Below, piece by piece: positions 21,493 through 30,591 of a stretch of DNA of 64,000 nucleotides. Within the stretch, counting starts at the first letter, position 1, and each line of letters opens with the position of its first letter. The DNA lies in assembly GCF_017052465.1 (NCBI RefSeq), contig NZ_JAFHKT010000148.1:186001-250000 (forward strand). Direction: 5' to 3'. The translations under genes and the position numbers were made by a program. The notes below the pieces were generated by a model. The model saw only the letters and a list, made by a program, of their open reading frames with translations, was not told where the DNA came from and searched no databases. This DNA comes from Arthrobacter pascens. Its GTDB lineage: Bacteria > Actinomycetota > Actinomycetes > Actinomycetales > Micrococcaceae.

Positions 21493-21876
21493 ATGCGCAA
21501 GACCTTCGGCACCGGCTCCGTCTGGGAACAGACGCTCGGCTATTCCCGCGCAGTCCAGGTGGACAACACGCTGTACATCTCGGCCACATCGTCGAGCGGC
21601 GAGAACGGCATCGTCGGCAGCGACTTCTACGAGCAGACCAGGTATATCCTGCAGAAGCTGGAGACGGTCCTGGCCGATGCCGGCTTCGGCCTCGCCGACG
21701 TCGTGCAGTCCAAGCTCTACCTGACCGACATCAGCAAGTGGGAAGACGCCGGCCGCGCCCACGGCGAGGTCTTCGGCGAAATCCGCCCCACGCTGTCCCT
21801 GGTTCACGTGCTGCCGTTCCTCGACCCCGAGATGCTCGTGGAAATCGAACTGGTCGCGCAGAAGAGCGCCAGCTAG
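21493..21876 (+). CDS. RidA family protein
   Basis: A 127-residue YjgF/YER057c/UK114 protein. RidA proteins hydrolyse reactive enamine/imine intermediates made by PLP enzymes. The fold is clear (VDNTLYISATSSSG..., TRYILQKLETVLADAGFGLADVVQSKLYLTDISKW). The substrate-binding Arg of true RidA (in a motif like PARs.v.v..LP) lies at RPTLSLVHVLPFLDPEMLVEIELVA; here the block begins RPT, so activity is likely but not certain. The ATG at 21493 has GAAAGGCG upstream. Confidence 0.87.
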   Translation: MRKTFGTGSVWEQTLGYSRAVQVDNTLYISATSSSGENGIVGSDFYEQTRYILQKLETVLADAGFGLADVVQSKLYLTDISKWEDAGRAHGEVFGEIRPTLSLVHVLPFLDPEMLVEIELVAQKSAS

Positions 21877-21884
21877 CACACCGG

Positions 21885-21905
21885 CCCCCAGCCCCCAGCC
21901 CCCAG
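21885..21905. repeat. Three tandem copies of CCCCCAG
   Basis: A 7-base unit repeated three times just after the RidA gene stop and directly before the long inverted repeat. It is probably a slippage product. Confidence 0.7.
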
Positions 21906-21911
21906 CCCCTC

Positions 21912-21972
21912 CGCGAACTGGCAGCTGATGCCCTTAAATCCAGGTTTTGAGGGCATTAGCTGCCTGTTCGCG
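21912..21972 (+). terminator. Long hairpin between convergent genes
   Basis: Two 27-base arms (21912-21938 and 21946-21972) around a 7-base loop. There are 24 Watson-Crick pairs, two G-T pairs and one T-T mismatch. Both G-T pairs would be G-U in plus-strand RNA, suggesting a structure at the 3' end of the RidA transcript. There is no T-run. It may also stop the convergent response-regulator transcript, or be a palindromic repeat element. Confidence 0.6.
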
Positions 21973-21981
21973 CTGCTTGGG

Positions 21982-22647
21982 TTAGGACGTCGGGAGGCCG
22001 TAGCGGTGTTCCGGACGGCCCGTGGTCCCGTACCGGAGCTGGATTTCGACGGCGCCGTCATCGGCCAGCGATGAAAGGTACCGCTGGGCGGTGGCCCGGG
22101 AAACACCCACCCGTCCGGCGACGTCGGCTGCGGAATACTGCTCGCCCGGCACCAGCGACTCCAGCACTGCCGCCTCGGTGGCGGAGCGCGGCTTGGCCGA
22201 CGGCGAGACATCTCCCGGGATCAGGGCACGCTTGGCCCGCTCCACGGTGTCCTGATCCAACGCCCCGGGCTGGCCAAGGATCCGCCGGTACCGGGCATAG
22301 GACCGAAGCTGTTGGGACAGGGACTCGGCGGTGAACGGCTTCAGCAGGTACCCGAGGGCGCCGCGGCGGAACGCCGTCCGCAGCGACGCGGCATCGGACG
22401 CCGCGCTCAGGATCATCGTGTCCACGTCGAGCTGGTGCAGGAGATCCAGGCCCGAGGCGTCCGGCAGGTACACATCCAGCAGTACCAGGTCCGGCCGCAG
22501 GCTGTGGATGGACTGCAGCGCCAGCGAGGCCGATCCGGCCGGCGGCAGCGCCAGGAAGCCCGCTACCGAATCCACGTAGGCGGCATGGAGCTTGGCCACG
22601 TGGAAGTCGTCATCCACGATCAGCACCCTGAAATCCTCAGACATCAT
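21982..22647 (-). CDS. CitB/DpiA-type response regulator
   Basis: A 221-residue two-component response regulator. The receiver domain has acidic residues D12-D14, phosphoacceptor Asp58 (LVLLDVYLPD) and the conserved Lys (GYLLKPFT). The C-terminal winged helix (AADVAGRVGVSRATAQRYLSSL, then GRPEHRY) is of the CitB/DcuR class. It lies nine bases after the sensor kinase gene and reads in the same direction. It should activate the divergent CitMHS citrate carrier in response to extracellular di- or tricarboxylate. A second in-frame ATG is at 22644. Confidence 0.92.
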   Translation of the reverse strand: MMSEDFRVLIVDDDFHVAKLHAAYVDSVAGFLALPPAGSASLALQSIHSLRPDLVLLDVYLPDASGLDLLHQLDVDTMILSAASDAASLRTAFRRGALGYLLKPFTAESLSQQLRSYARYRRILGQPGALDQDTVERAKRALIPGDVSPSAKPRSATEAAVLESLVPGEQYSAADVAGRVGVSRATAQRYLSSLADDGAVEIQLRYGTTGRPEHRYGLPTS

Positions 22648-22656
22648 CGTCCTATC

Positions 22657-24420
22657 TCATCCGTCGTTCCGCTTGGAAGCCTGCTTGTCGCCCGTGCGGC
22701 CATGCGCGTCCTTGCTGGAATTCGTCGTCCCGGGAAGCGTCGCCATGAACACGGCGCCGGGTCCGCCCTCGCCGCCGGGCTCCAGTACCCTGACGTCGCC
22801 GCCGCGGCGCCGTGCCAGCTGCCGCGCGAGGGCCAGCCCCAGGCCCTGGCCCCCTGCCGGCCGGACCCTGCCGGACGCCGTCGTGAATCCTTCGGCGAAC
22901 ACGTCTTCGGGATCAGTCCCGCCGGGCAGCCCGTCGCCTGAGTCGGCGACGACGATGTGCAGGGTCCCGCCGTCGTCCGACGGTTCGTCGAGGAGCTCAA
23001 GTTCCACCCAGCGCTCGCCGGCCGAGCCGGCCACCGCCGCGTTCACCGCGTTGTCGATCAGGTTGCCCAGGACGGTGGTCACGTCCTGCGGTTCCGTGAC
23101 CTGGCCGCGCACCAGGGTTTCCGGCCCGATCCGGAGCGCCACGCCGCGTTCGTCCGCCTCAACGCCCTTCGCGCCGACGAAGGCCTGCAGGTAGGGGTCC
23201 TGCAGGAGCTCGGCCTGGTCCACCGGGAATTTCAGCGGCCCGGTGGCTGCAAGCCGGGCCAGGTATTCACGTGCCTGCTGGTGCTGGCCGATGCTCATGA
23301 AGCCGGCGATGGTGTGCAGCTGGTTGGCGAACTCGTGCCGCTGTGCCCGGAGCGCCGTGGACATGGTCCCGACGGCGTCCAGCTGGCGTGTCAGGTGCTG
23401 CAGCTCGGTGCGGTCGCGGAGCATGACCACCCAGCCGAGGTCCTCCTGGCGGTGCAGGGCCTTGCGGGCGCTCGCCACCAGGACCCGGCCGCCGGCGATC
23501 AGTTCGACGGCTTCGCCCTCCCTGGCGTCGGCCTCCGTCAGGGCCTTGAGCTGCGGCGGCACCGGCGCCCCGGACCACAGCGTGCCGGACAGGTCCGGCT
23601 GCCCCAGGAGCCGCTGGGCTGCGGCATTGAAGACGCTGATGCGGCCGTCGGCGGAGACGCCCACCACACCTTCGTCCACGCCCTCCAGCACGGCCACCTG
23701 GTCGTGCACCAGGGTGCTGATCTCCTCCGGTTCCAGGCCGAGCGTGAGCCGCTGCAGCCGGCGCCGGAGCAGGAACGAGGCCAGCACCCCGGCCAGCAGC
23801 GACCCCGCCGCCGTCATGGCGATCGGCACGATGTCGCGCGCGAGGCTCTGGCCGATGGTCTCGGTGGAATAGCCCACGCTGACTTCGCCCACCACAGTGC
23901 GCGGCCCGGCGGTGCCGGAGCCGGCCCCGGAGCCCACACCCGGTGCGAAAACCGGCACCTTGGCACCGGCCGACGGCCCCAGGGTCCCGGTGTTGCGCGT
24001 CGTGACTTCACGTCCCGCCAGCGCCTCCGAGGGGTCCGTGCTGACGCGTTCGCCAAGCCGCTCGGCCTCGGGGTGGGCCAGCCGGAGTCCCGTTTCGTCC
24101 GTGATCACCACGAACAGGGCACCGGTCCGGCTGCGCGCACCTTCCGCCGCCGCCATCAGCGGGCCGGCCAGCAGCTGGTCCCGCGGGGGAGTGCCGGGCA
24201 GCCGGCTGATGGCCGCCACGTCCGCGCGCACGGAGGGGTCCGAGGCCACGGTCCGGGCCAGCGTGAGCGCCTGGTTCTCCGCCTCGCGGCCCAGGCGTTC
24301 GAAGGTCAGCCAGGCATGGACGGCTCCGCTGAGGAGCACAACAAGGAGCACCACGCCCAGCTGCAGCAGCAGGGTCTGCGTGGAGAACCGCAGCGGCAGC
24401 CGCCGGGACGGTCCGGTCAT
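22657..24420 (-). CDS. CitA/DpiB-type sensor histidine kinase
   Basis: A 587-residue membrane sensor. The first helix is at ~13-36, a periplasmic CitA-type PAS domain (ARTVASDPSVRADVAAISRL...) follows, then a second helix, a cytoplasmic PAS (VDEGVVGVSADGRISVFN), a DHp with the His motif RHEFANQLHTIAGF, and a HATPase (DNAVNAA, GDGLPGG, GQGLGLAL). It probably senses citrate or a related carboxylate. The start at 24420 is preceded by GAGGAGG; further upstream in-frame codons reach into the divergent promoter and are not supported. The pair with the next gene is divergent to the CitMHS carrier. Confidence 0.93.
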   Translation of the reverse strand: MTGPSRRLPLRFSTQTLLLQLGVVLLVVLLSGAVHAWLTFERLGREAENQALTLARTVASDPSVRADVAAISRLPGTPPRDQLLAGPLMAAAEGARSRTGALFVVITDETGLRLAHPEAERLGERVSTDPSEALAGREVTTRNTGTLGPSAGAKVPVFAPGVGSGAGSGTAGPRTVVGEVSVGYSTETIGQSLARDIVPIAMTAAGSLLAGVLASFLLRRRLQRLTLGLEPEEISTLVHDQVAVLEGVDEGVVGVSADGRISVFNAAAQRLLGQPDLSGTLWSGAPVPPQLKALTEADAREGEAVELIAGGRVLVASARKALHRQEDLGWVVMLRDRTELQHLTRQLDAVGTMSTALRAQRHEFANQLHTIAGFMSIGQHQQAREYLARLAATGPLKFPVDQAELLQDPYLQAFVGAKGVEADERGVALRIGPETLVRGQVTEPQDVTTVLGNLIDNAVNAAVAGSAGERWVELELLDEPSDDGGTLHIVVADSGDGLPGGTDPEDVFAEGFTTASGRVRPAGGQGLGLALARQLARRRGGDVRVLEPGGEGGPGAVFMATLPGTTNSSKDAHGRTGDKQASKRNDG

Positions 24421-24675
24421 GGCGCTCCTCCTCGAGGCAGGACAAGGCAGGCAGGGCTGCCAATGGTATGGGTCAGGCAATATCGGGGAATGTCGGGGAA
24501 ACAACACAGCTTGTGCGCAGGCGGTCCGGGCGGCCGTGAGCACAATGCGCAAAATGCTCCCAATAAGCAGTATGCCAATCAATTGAGCCAAAGGCACGGC
24601 GGTGACGGACGCCACTCTAACGTCTGTAGTGCGCATCACATCGGGGTGGTGCCGTTCATCAAGAAGGAGCCGGCT

Positions 24676-26160
24676 GTGCTGGTATTACTTGGATTCGCCA
24701 TGATCGCGGTTTTCATGGTGCTGATCATGACGAAGAAGTTGACGCCAGTGCTGGCGCTCATAATTGTCCCCACCGTTTTCGGCCTGTTCGCAGGCGCAGG
24801 CCTCGGCATCGGCGACATGGTCATGGACTCGATGAAGTCCATGACCTCCACCGCCGCCCTGCTGATGTTCGCCATCATCTACTTCGGCCTGATGATCGAC
24901 GTCGGGCTGTTCGATCCGCTGGTCCGGTTCATCCTGCGCAAGCTGGGCAATGACCCGGCCAAGGTTGTGCTCGGCACCGCGCTCCTGGCGGCGGCAGTTT
25001 CCCTCGACGGCGACGGCTCCACCACCTTCATCCTCACCACGGCCGCCATGCTGCCGATCTACCTGCGCCTCAAGATGAGCCCCGTGGTCCTCACCTGCGT
25101 CGCCGGTCTGGCCAACGGCACCATGAACATCGTGCCGTGGGGCGGCCCGACCGCCCGCGCCGCCACCGCCCTGAAAATCGACGTCAACGACGTCTTCGTT
25201 CCCATGATCCCGTCGCTGATCGCCGGCCTCGCCGTCGTCCTCGCCTTCGCCTGGCTGCTCGGCCTGCAGGAGCGCAACCGCCTCCGCGCCACCCAGCCGG
25301 AAATCTGGGGGACGCCGTCCACGGCAGAACCGTTCACTACCGACGCGTTCGACGGCGGAACGTCCGCCGGCGGCAGCCGCACCGGCGGCTCCGGTTCCGC
25401 ACCCGTCCCCGCAGCGGGAGGCCCCGGCGGCCTCTCCCCGGAGGGATCCTCCGTTGCCGTCCTGGAACGCACCGAAACCCTCGTGGATGACAGCGACACC
25501 GCCATGGCCGACACCGCCCTGGACCCCAACCGCAAGACCCTCCGCCCCAAGCTGCAGTGGTTCAACCTGGGCCTCACCGTCGCCGTGATGGGCATGCTCA
25601 TCGCCGACCTCGTCCCCCTGCCGTACGTGTTCATGGTCGGCTCGGCCATTGCCCTGCTGGTGAACTTCCCCAAGGTCAAGGACCAGGGCGCGCAGCTCGT
25701 GGCCCACGCCCCGTCCATCGTTGCCGTCGTGAGCATGGTCATGGCCGCCGCCGTCCTGACCGGCGTCCTCACCGGCACCGGAATGGTCGAGGCCATGTCC
25801 GCCTGGCTCGTGCAGATCATCCCGTCGGACATGGGTCCGCTCATGGCCGTGATCACCGGCGTCCTCAGCATCCCCATGACGTTCTTCATGAGCAACGACG
25901 CCTTCTACTTCGGCGTGCTGCCGGTTCTGGCCGAGACGGCCGGTCACTACGGCATCAGCGCCGCCGATATGGCACGTGCCTCGATCACCGGGCAGCCGTT
26001 CCACATGCAGAGCCCGCTGGTTCCGGCGATCCTGCTGCTGGTTTCGCTCGCCAAGGTGGACCTGGGCGACCACCACAAGAAAGTGCTGTGGCGCAGCGCC
26101 GTCGTCTCGCTGGTCATGCTTGGCGTCGGGATGCTGACCGGGGCGATCGGCCTCGGCTAA
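24676..26160 (+). CDS. CitMHS family citrate:cation symporter
   Basis: A 494-residue, 11-12-helix carrier of the CitMHS family, which takes up citrate complexed with a divalent cation. Recognisable stretches are SLDGDGSTTFILTTAAMLP and GLANGTMNIVPWGGPTARA, and near the C-terminus MTFFMSNDAFYFGVLPVLAE. A ~70-residue Gly/Ser/Pro-rich cytosolic loop (residues ~215-290) divides the two halves. The GTG at 24676 has AAGAAGGAG seven bases upstream. It is divergent from the CitA/CitB-like genes, which likely control it; the 255-base gap holds the promoters. Confidence 0.93.
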   Translation: MLVLLGFAMIAVFMVLIMTKKLTPVLALIIVPTVFGLFAGAGLGIGDMVMDSMKSMTSTAALLMFAIIYFGLMIDVGLFDPLVRFILRKLGNDPAKVVLGTALLAAAVSLDGDGSTTFILTTAAMLPIYLRLKMSPVVLTCVAGLANGTMNIVPWGGPTARAATALKIDVNDVFVPMIPSLIAGLAVVLAFAWLLGLQERNRLRATQPEIWGTPSTAEPFTTDAFDGGTSAGGSRTGGSGSAPVPAAGGPGGLSPEGSSVAVLERTETLVDDSDTAMADTALDPNRKTLRPKLQWFNLGLTVAVMGMLIADLVPLPYVFMVGSAIALLVNFPKVKDQGAQLVAHAPSIVAVVSMVMAAAVLTGVLTGTGMVEAMSAWLVQIIPSDMGPLMAVITGVLSIPMTFFMSNDAFYFGVLPVLAETAGHYGISAADMARASITGQPFHMQSPLVPAILLLVSLAKVDLGDHHKKVLWRSAVVSLVMLGVGMLTGAIGLG

Positions 26161-26195
26161 CCTGTAGCTGCCCGCGGCCCCGCCGCGCGGCCGGA

Positions 26196-26237
26196 AGTGC
26201 CCGCCTGGAGCCCGCTGGGGGTCGTCAGGCGGGCACT
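26196..26237 (+). terminator. Hairpin after the citrate carrier gene
   Basis: Twelve perfectly paired bases (AGTGCCCGCCTG at 26196-26207 with CAGGCGGGCACT at 26226-26237) around an 18-base loop, 35 bases after the CitMHS stop. No T-run. It is a likely terminator or 3'-end structure ahead of the gatC promoter (TAGACT at 26251). Confidence 0.55.
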
Positions 26238-26289
26238 GACGTTTGCCACGTAGACTATGGGGAAACCAACTACATTGCAGGGGAGATCC

Positions 26290-26586
26290 ATGGCTGCGAT
26301 CAACCGTGACGACGTCGCGCACCTCGCGCGGCTCGCGCACATTGAGATGAGTGCTGAAGAGCTGGACAGGATGGCCGGCGAGCTGGCCGTCATCGTAGAT
26401 GCGGTGAAATCCGTCAGCGAAGCCGCCGGAGACGACGTTCCGGCCACCTCACACCCGATTCCGCTGAACAACGTGTTCCGCGAAGACGTGGTGGGGCACA
26501 CCTTCACCGCCGAGCAGGCACTCTCCGGAGCTCCGGATTCCGATGACAACCGTTTCAAGGTCCCGGCAATCCTGGATGAGGCATAA
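26290..26586 (+). CDS. gatC: Asp-tRNA(Asn)/Glu-tRNA(Gln) amidotransferase subunit C
   Basis: A 98-residue GatC, the small clamp subunit of the GatCAB amidotransferase. It has the typical [22 protein letters not shown] start and a late [10 protein letters not shown] block. The enzyme turns misacylated Glu-tRNA(Gln), and in some organisms Asp-tRNA(Asn), into the correct aminoacyl-tRNA. AGGGGAGA precedes the ATG. It is the first gene of gatCAB, four bases from gatA. Confidence 0.95.
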   Translation: MAAINRDDVAHLARLAHIEMSAEELDRMAGELAVIVDAVKSVSEAAGDDVPATSHPIPLNNVFREDVVGHTFTAEQALSGAPDSDDNRFKVPAILDEA

Positions 26587-26590
26587 ACAC

Positions 26591-28180
26591 ATGACTGAAA
26601 ACAACAGCACCCCGCTGATCCGCCTCTCCGCAGCCCAGCTTGCCGCCAAGCTGGCCGCCCGCGAGGTCACCGCCGTCGAGGTCGTCCAGGCGCACCTGGA
26701 CCGCATCGCCGCCGTCGACGGGGGAGAGCGGGGCGTGCACGCGTTCCTGCACGTCAACGCCGAAGAAGCGCTCGCCGTGGCCGCCGAGGTGGACGCCATC
26801 CGCGCCGCCGGCGGCGCTGCCGCCGAGGAACTCCACGAGCTCGCCGGCGTCCCGATCGCCGTGAAGGACCTCATCGTCACCATCGGCCAGCCCACCACGG
26901 CCGGCTCGAAGATCCTCGAGGGCTGGCACAGCCCGTACGACGCCACGGTCGTGCAGAAGCTGCGCGCCGCAAAAATGCCCATCCTGGGCAAGACCAACCT
27001 GGATGAATTCGCCATGGGCTCTTCCACGGAGCACTCCGCGTTCGGCCCCACCCGCAACCCCTGGGACCTGGACCGCATCCCCGGCGGCTCCGGCGGCGGA
27101 TCGGCAGCCGCCGTCGCCGCCTTCGAAGCACCCCTCGCGCTGGGCACCGACACCGGCGGATCCATCCGCCAGCCGGGCGCCGTCACCGGAACCGTCGGCG
27201 TGAAGCCCACGTACGGCGGTGTGTCCCGGTACGGCGCCATCGCCATGGCGTCCTCCCTGGACCAGATCGGCCCCGTGTCCCGCACCGTCCTGGACTCGGC
27301 GTTGCTGCACCAGGTCATCGGCGGCCATGACCCGCATGACTCCACCTCGCTGCCGGACCCGCTGGCCGACCTCGCGGCCGCCGCCCGGTTGGGCAACGTG
27401 GACGGCATGAAGATCGGCATCATCAAGGAACTCCACGGCGAGGGCTACCAGGCCGGCGTCGAGAACCGCTTCAACGAGTCCCTCGAGCTGCTCAGGCAGG
27501 CGGGAGCGGAAATCGTTGAGGTTTCCTGCCCCAACTTCAAGTACGCCCTCGGGGCCTACTACCTCATCATGCCGTCCGAGGCCTCCTCCAACCTGGCCAA
27601 GTTCGACGGCGTCCGGTACGGCCTGCGCGTGCTCCCGGAGGAGCCGCCCCTGACCATTGAGCGTGTCATGGGGGCCACCCGGGCCGCCGGCTTCGGCGAC
27701 GAGGTCAAGCGCCGCGTCATCCTGGGCACCTACGCCCTGTCCGCCGGCTACTACGACGCCTACTACGGGTCGGCGCAGAAGGTCCGCACCCTGATCCAGC
27801 GCGACTTCGACGCCGCCTTCGCCAAGGCAGATGTCCTGATTTCCCCGACGGCCCCCACCACGGCCTTCAAACTGGGCGAGAAGCTGGACGACCCCCTGGC
27901 GATGTACTTGAACGACGTCGCCACCATTCCGGCCAACATGGCCGGCGTTCCCGGGCTGTCCCTGCCCGGCGGCCTGGCGGATGAGGACGGCCTGCCCGTC
28001 GGCATCCAGCTGCTGGCCCCTGCCCGGGAGGACGCCCGCCTGTACCGCGTGGGCGCCGTGCTGGAATCCCTTCTCGAGGAGAAATGGGGCGGTCCTCTCC
28101 TGGACAGTGCTCCTGAGCTGACCGCTTCACCGGTGGTCGAGCCTGTCGAGACCCTCGTCGACGCCCAGGAGGCAAAATAA
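26591..28180 (+). CDS. gatA: Asp-tRNA(Asn)/Glu-tRNA(Gln) amidotransferase subunit A
   Basis: A 529-residue amidase-signature enzyme, the glutaminase subunit of GatCAB. The Ser-cisSer-Lys triad is visible: Lys92 (VAVKDL), the Gly/Ser loop [12 protein letters not shown], and the nucleophilic Ser in [11 protein letters not shown]. It releases ammonia from Gln for transamidation by GatB. The last 20 residues ([17 protein letters not shown]) are a variable tail. Its stop overlaps the gatB start (TAATG). Confidence 0.97.
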   Translation: MTENNSTPLIRLSAAQLAAKLAAREVTAVEVVQAHLDRIAAVDGGERGVHAFLHVNAEEALAVAAEVDAIRAAGGAAAEELHELAGVPIAVKDLIVTIGQPTTAGSKILEGWHSPYDATVVQKLRAAKMPILGKTNLDEFAMGSSTEHSAFGPTRNPWDLDRIPGGSGGGSAAAVAAFEAPLALGTDTGGSIRQPGAVTGTVGVKPTYGGVSRYGAIAMASSLDQIGPVSRTVLDSALLHQVIGGHDPHDSTSLPDPLADLAAAARLGNVDGMKIGIIKELHGEGYQAGVENRFNESLELLRQAGAEIVEVSCPNFKYALGAYYLIMPSEASSNLAKFDGVRYGLRVLPEEPPLTIERVMGATRAAGFGDEVKRRVILGTYALSAGYYDAYYGSAQKVRTLIQRDFDAAFAKADVLISPTAPTTAFKLGEKLDDPLAMYLNDVATIPANMAGVPGLSLPGGLADEDGLPVGIQLLAPAREDARLYRVGAVLESLLEEKWGGPLLDSAPELTASPVVEPVETLVDAQEAK

Positions 28181-29688
28181 TGAGCACCGACGCAATCCTG
28201 AGCTTCGAAGAGGCCATGGAGAAGTACGATCCCGTGCTGGGGTTCGAGGTCCACGTGGAGCTGAACACCAAGACGAAGATGTTCTCCTCGGCGCCCAACG
28301 TGTTCGGCGATGAGCCCAACACCAACGTCAACGAGGTGGACCTCGGCATGCCGGGCGTGCTGCCTGTGCTGAACAGGACCGCGGTGGAATCCTCCATCAA
28401 GATCGGCCTGGCGCTGAACTGTAAGATCGCCGACTACTGCCGCTTCGCCCGGAAGAACTACTTCTACCCGGACACTCCGAAGAACTTCCAGACCTCCCAG
28501 TACGACGAACCGATCGCGTACGACGGCTACCTGGACATCGAGCTCTCCGACGGCACCGTGTTCCGCGTTGAAATCGAGCGCGCCCATATGGAGGAGGACG
28601 CCGGCAAGCTGACCCACCTCGGCGGCTCGGCGGGCCGCATCCAGGGCGCCGACTACTCCCTGGTGGACTACAACCGGGCCGGCGTTCCGCTGGTGGAAAT
28701 CGTCACCAAGCCGATCGAAGGTGCCGGTTCGCGCGCTCCCGAACTGGCCAAGGCGTACGTCGCCGCGGTCCGCGAAATCGTCAAGAACCTCGGTGTGTCC
28801 GACGCCAAGATGGAACGCGGCAACGTCCGCTGCGACGCGAACGTGTCGCTGCGCCCGCACGGCCGCGAACGCTTCGGCATCCGCTCCGAGACCAAGAACG
28901 TGAACTCGCTGCGCGCCGTCGAACATGCCGTCCGCTACGAGATCCAGCGGCACGCCGCCGTGCTGGACTCCGGTGAGCCGGTCATCCAGGAAACGCGCCA
29001 CTGGCACGAGGACACGCGCACGACGACGTCGGGCCGGGCCAAGTCCGACGCCGATGACTACCGCTACTTCCCGGAGCCCGACCTCGTTCCCGTCGTCGCC
29101 TCGCGCGAATGGGTCGAGGAACTGCGTGCCACGCTGCCCGAACCGCCGGCAGCCCGCCGCAAGCGGCTCCAGGCGGACTGGGGCTACTCGGACCTCGAGT
29201 TCCGCGACGTCGTCAACGCCGGCGTGATGGACGAAATCGAGGAAACCATCGCCGCCGGTGCCACGGCGTCCGTGGCACGCAAATGGTGGATGGGCGAGAT
29301 CGTGGGCCGCGCCAAGAATGCCGACGTCGACCCCGGCCAGCTGGGCGTCGAGCCAGCCACCATCGTCGAGCTGAGCAAGATGGTGGAAGAGGGCAAGATC
29401 AACAACAAGATGGCCACCGAGGTGCTCGACGGCGTGCTCGCCGGCGAAGGCACCCCGGCCGAAATCGTCGAGAAGCGCGGCCTCGCTGTCGTGTCCGACG
29501 ACGGTCCCCTCCTGGAAGCCATCGATGCAGCCCTCGCCGCGCAGCCCGACGTCGCGGACAAGATCCGCGCCGGCAAGCTGCAGGCCATCGGCGCCATCGT
29601 CGGCGGCGTCATGAAGGCCACCCGGGGCCAGGCCGACGCCGGCCGCGTCAAGGAGCTGATCCTGGAGAAGCTGGGCGTCAGCGCCTGA
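28180..29688 (+). CDS. gatB: Asp-tRNA(Asn)/Glu-tRNA(Gln) amidotransferase subunit B
   Basis: A 502-residue GatB. It binds the misacylated tRNA, phosphorylates the side chain with ATP and transfers ammonia. The cradle domain starts GFEVHVELNT and holds LGMPGVLPVLN and DYNRAGVPLVEIVTKP. The helical and YqeY tail domains occupy the last ~150 residues (EGKINNKMATEVLDG). The start is coupled to gatA by a one-base overlap. Confidence 0.97.
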   Translation: MSTDAILSFEEAMEKYDPVLGFEVHVELNTKTKMFSSAPNVFGDEPNTNVNEVDLGMPGVLPVLNRTAVESSIKIGLALNCKIADYCRFARKNYFYPDTPKNFQTSQYDEPIAYDGYLDIELSDGTVFRVEIERAHMEEDAGKLTHLGGSAGRIQGADYSLVDYNRAGVPLVEIVTKPIEGAGSRAPELAKAYVAAVREIVKNLGVSDAKMERGNVRCDANVSLRPHGRERFGIRSETKNVNSLRAVEHAVRYEIQRHAAVLDSGEPVIQETRHWHEDTRTTTSGRAKSDADDYRYFPEPDLVPVVASREWVEELRATLPEPPAARRKRLQADWGYSDLEFRDVVNAGVMDEIEETIAAGATASVARKWWMGEIVGRAKNADVDPGQLGVEPATIVELSKMVEEGKINNKMATEVLDGVLAGEGTPAEIVEKRGLAVVSDDGPLLEAIDAALAAQPDVADKIRAGKLQAIGAIVGGVMKATRGQADAGRVKELILEKLGVSA

Positions 29689-29701
29689 CGCCTCCCCTCC
29701 A

Positions 29702-29766
29702 CCCAACTGGGTCGCAGCTACGCCGTTCTGAATGCCTGGAACCGCGCGGGCTGTGACCCAGTTGGG
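29702..29766 (+). repeat. 17-base inverted repeat after gatB
   Basis: Arms 29702-29718 (CCCAACTGGGTCGCAGC) and 29750-29766 (GCTGTGACCCAGTTGGG) pair over 17 bases with one G-T. A 31-base loop between them can form an inner weaker stem. There is no T-run. It is either the gatCAB 3' hairpin or a small palindromic repeat element. Confidence 0.6.
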
Positions 29767-29865
29767 GGTTAACGGGTTTTTGGCTCCATGTTCTCCACAA
29801 GGTCGCGGCCTTAAAGTGTGGACTGAGGGCGCCGGAGTCCCGCCGGTGCGGCGGAAGGACATGCC

Positions 29866-30591
29866 ATGCCGGTTCCACACCCGAAAACATTACGTCGGGC
29901 CCTGCTTGCAGGCGCCGTGGTACTCGCCCTGTGCGGTGCAGGGCCAGCCATGGTCCGGGCTGCCGAGGAGACCGCCGGGCGCGGGGACGCTGACCCACAG
30001 CGCGTTGCCTCGCAACCTACGGCCACTCCGCCAGCGCCTGGTGACCGGGGAAAAGCGGAGGAAGCCAAAAAGGGCCAGGGCAAGGGGCGCGAGCTTCACA
30101 GCGAAAGCGTGGTCAAAAAAGGCGACGGAAGCCTGGAAACGCGGATAACACAGTTCGGCACCGTGGAGTCCGTGAGTGACACGTCGATCACGGTCAAGAG
30201 CGAGGACGGCTACACCCTGGCCTATGCCATCAGCGCCGACACCAAGATCCGTAAGCGGCCCGCAGCCGCTGCCGACGGCACCCCACCAAGCGAGGGCACC
30301 GCACCAGCACCCCAGGACGACGCCGGCAAGCGAGTGAAGCCGTCCGCCGCCACCGCCGCGGACCTCAAGCAGGGCGACACCGTGCGCATCAGGGGCATCA
30401 AGAACGGCACGTCGATCTCAGCGACGGCGATCGTCGAAGGCGCCGCTGCCAAGGGAAAGGGGCTCGGCCAAGGAAAGGGGCTCGGCCAAGGTAAGGGAGC
30501 CGGCCAAAGGCAAGGGCAGAGCCAAGGCAAAGGACTCGGTCAGGGCAAGGCCAAAGGCGAAGGCCAAGGCCAAGCCGATGATGCGCCTTAG
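29866..30591 (+). CDS. Secreted DUF5666-like protein with basic KG/GQ repeat tail
   Basis: A 241-residue secreted protein. The signal peptide (LRRALLAGAVVLALCGAGPA) is cleaved near VRA-AEE. The middle (~95-195) looks like an OB-like DUF5666 domain (QFGTVESVSDTSITVKSEDG ... LKQGDTVRIRGI...SISATAIV). The last ~50 residues are tandem Lys/Gly/Gln repeats (KGLGQG units) with strong positive charge. AAGGA lies six bases before the ATG at 29866. The function is unknown. The tail could bind wall polymers or nucleic acid. Its stop overlaps the convergent lysR gene by four bases. Confidence 0.75.
   Translation: MPVPHPKTLRRALLAGAVVLALCGAGPAMVRAAEETAGRGDADPQRVASQPTATPPAPGDRGKAEEAKKGQGKGRELHSESVVKKGDGSLETRITQFGTVESVSDTSITVKSEDGYTLAYAISADTKIRKRPAAAADGTPPSEGTAPAPQDDAGKRVKPSAATAADLKQGDTVRIRGIKNGTSISATAIVEGAAAKGKGLGQGKGLGQGKGAGQRQGQSQGKGLGQGKAKGEGQGQADDAP

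Noticed and set aside
22957-24675. Possible 573-residue N-terminal extension of the CitMHS carrier
   Set aside because: It is antisense to the clear histidine kinase gene and has no homology-like content. GTG at 24676 with AAGAAGGAG is the proper start.
27763-29880. A 705-residue minus-strand open frame over gatB
   Set aside because: Antisense to conserved gatA/gatB coding sequence and without recognisable domains.
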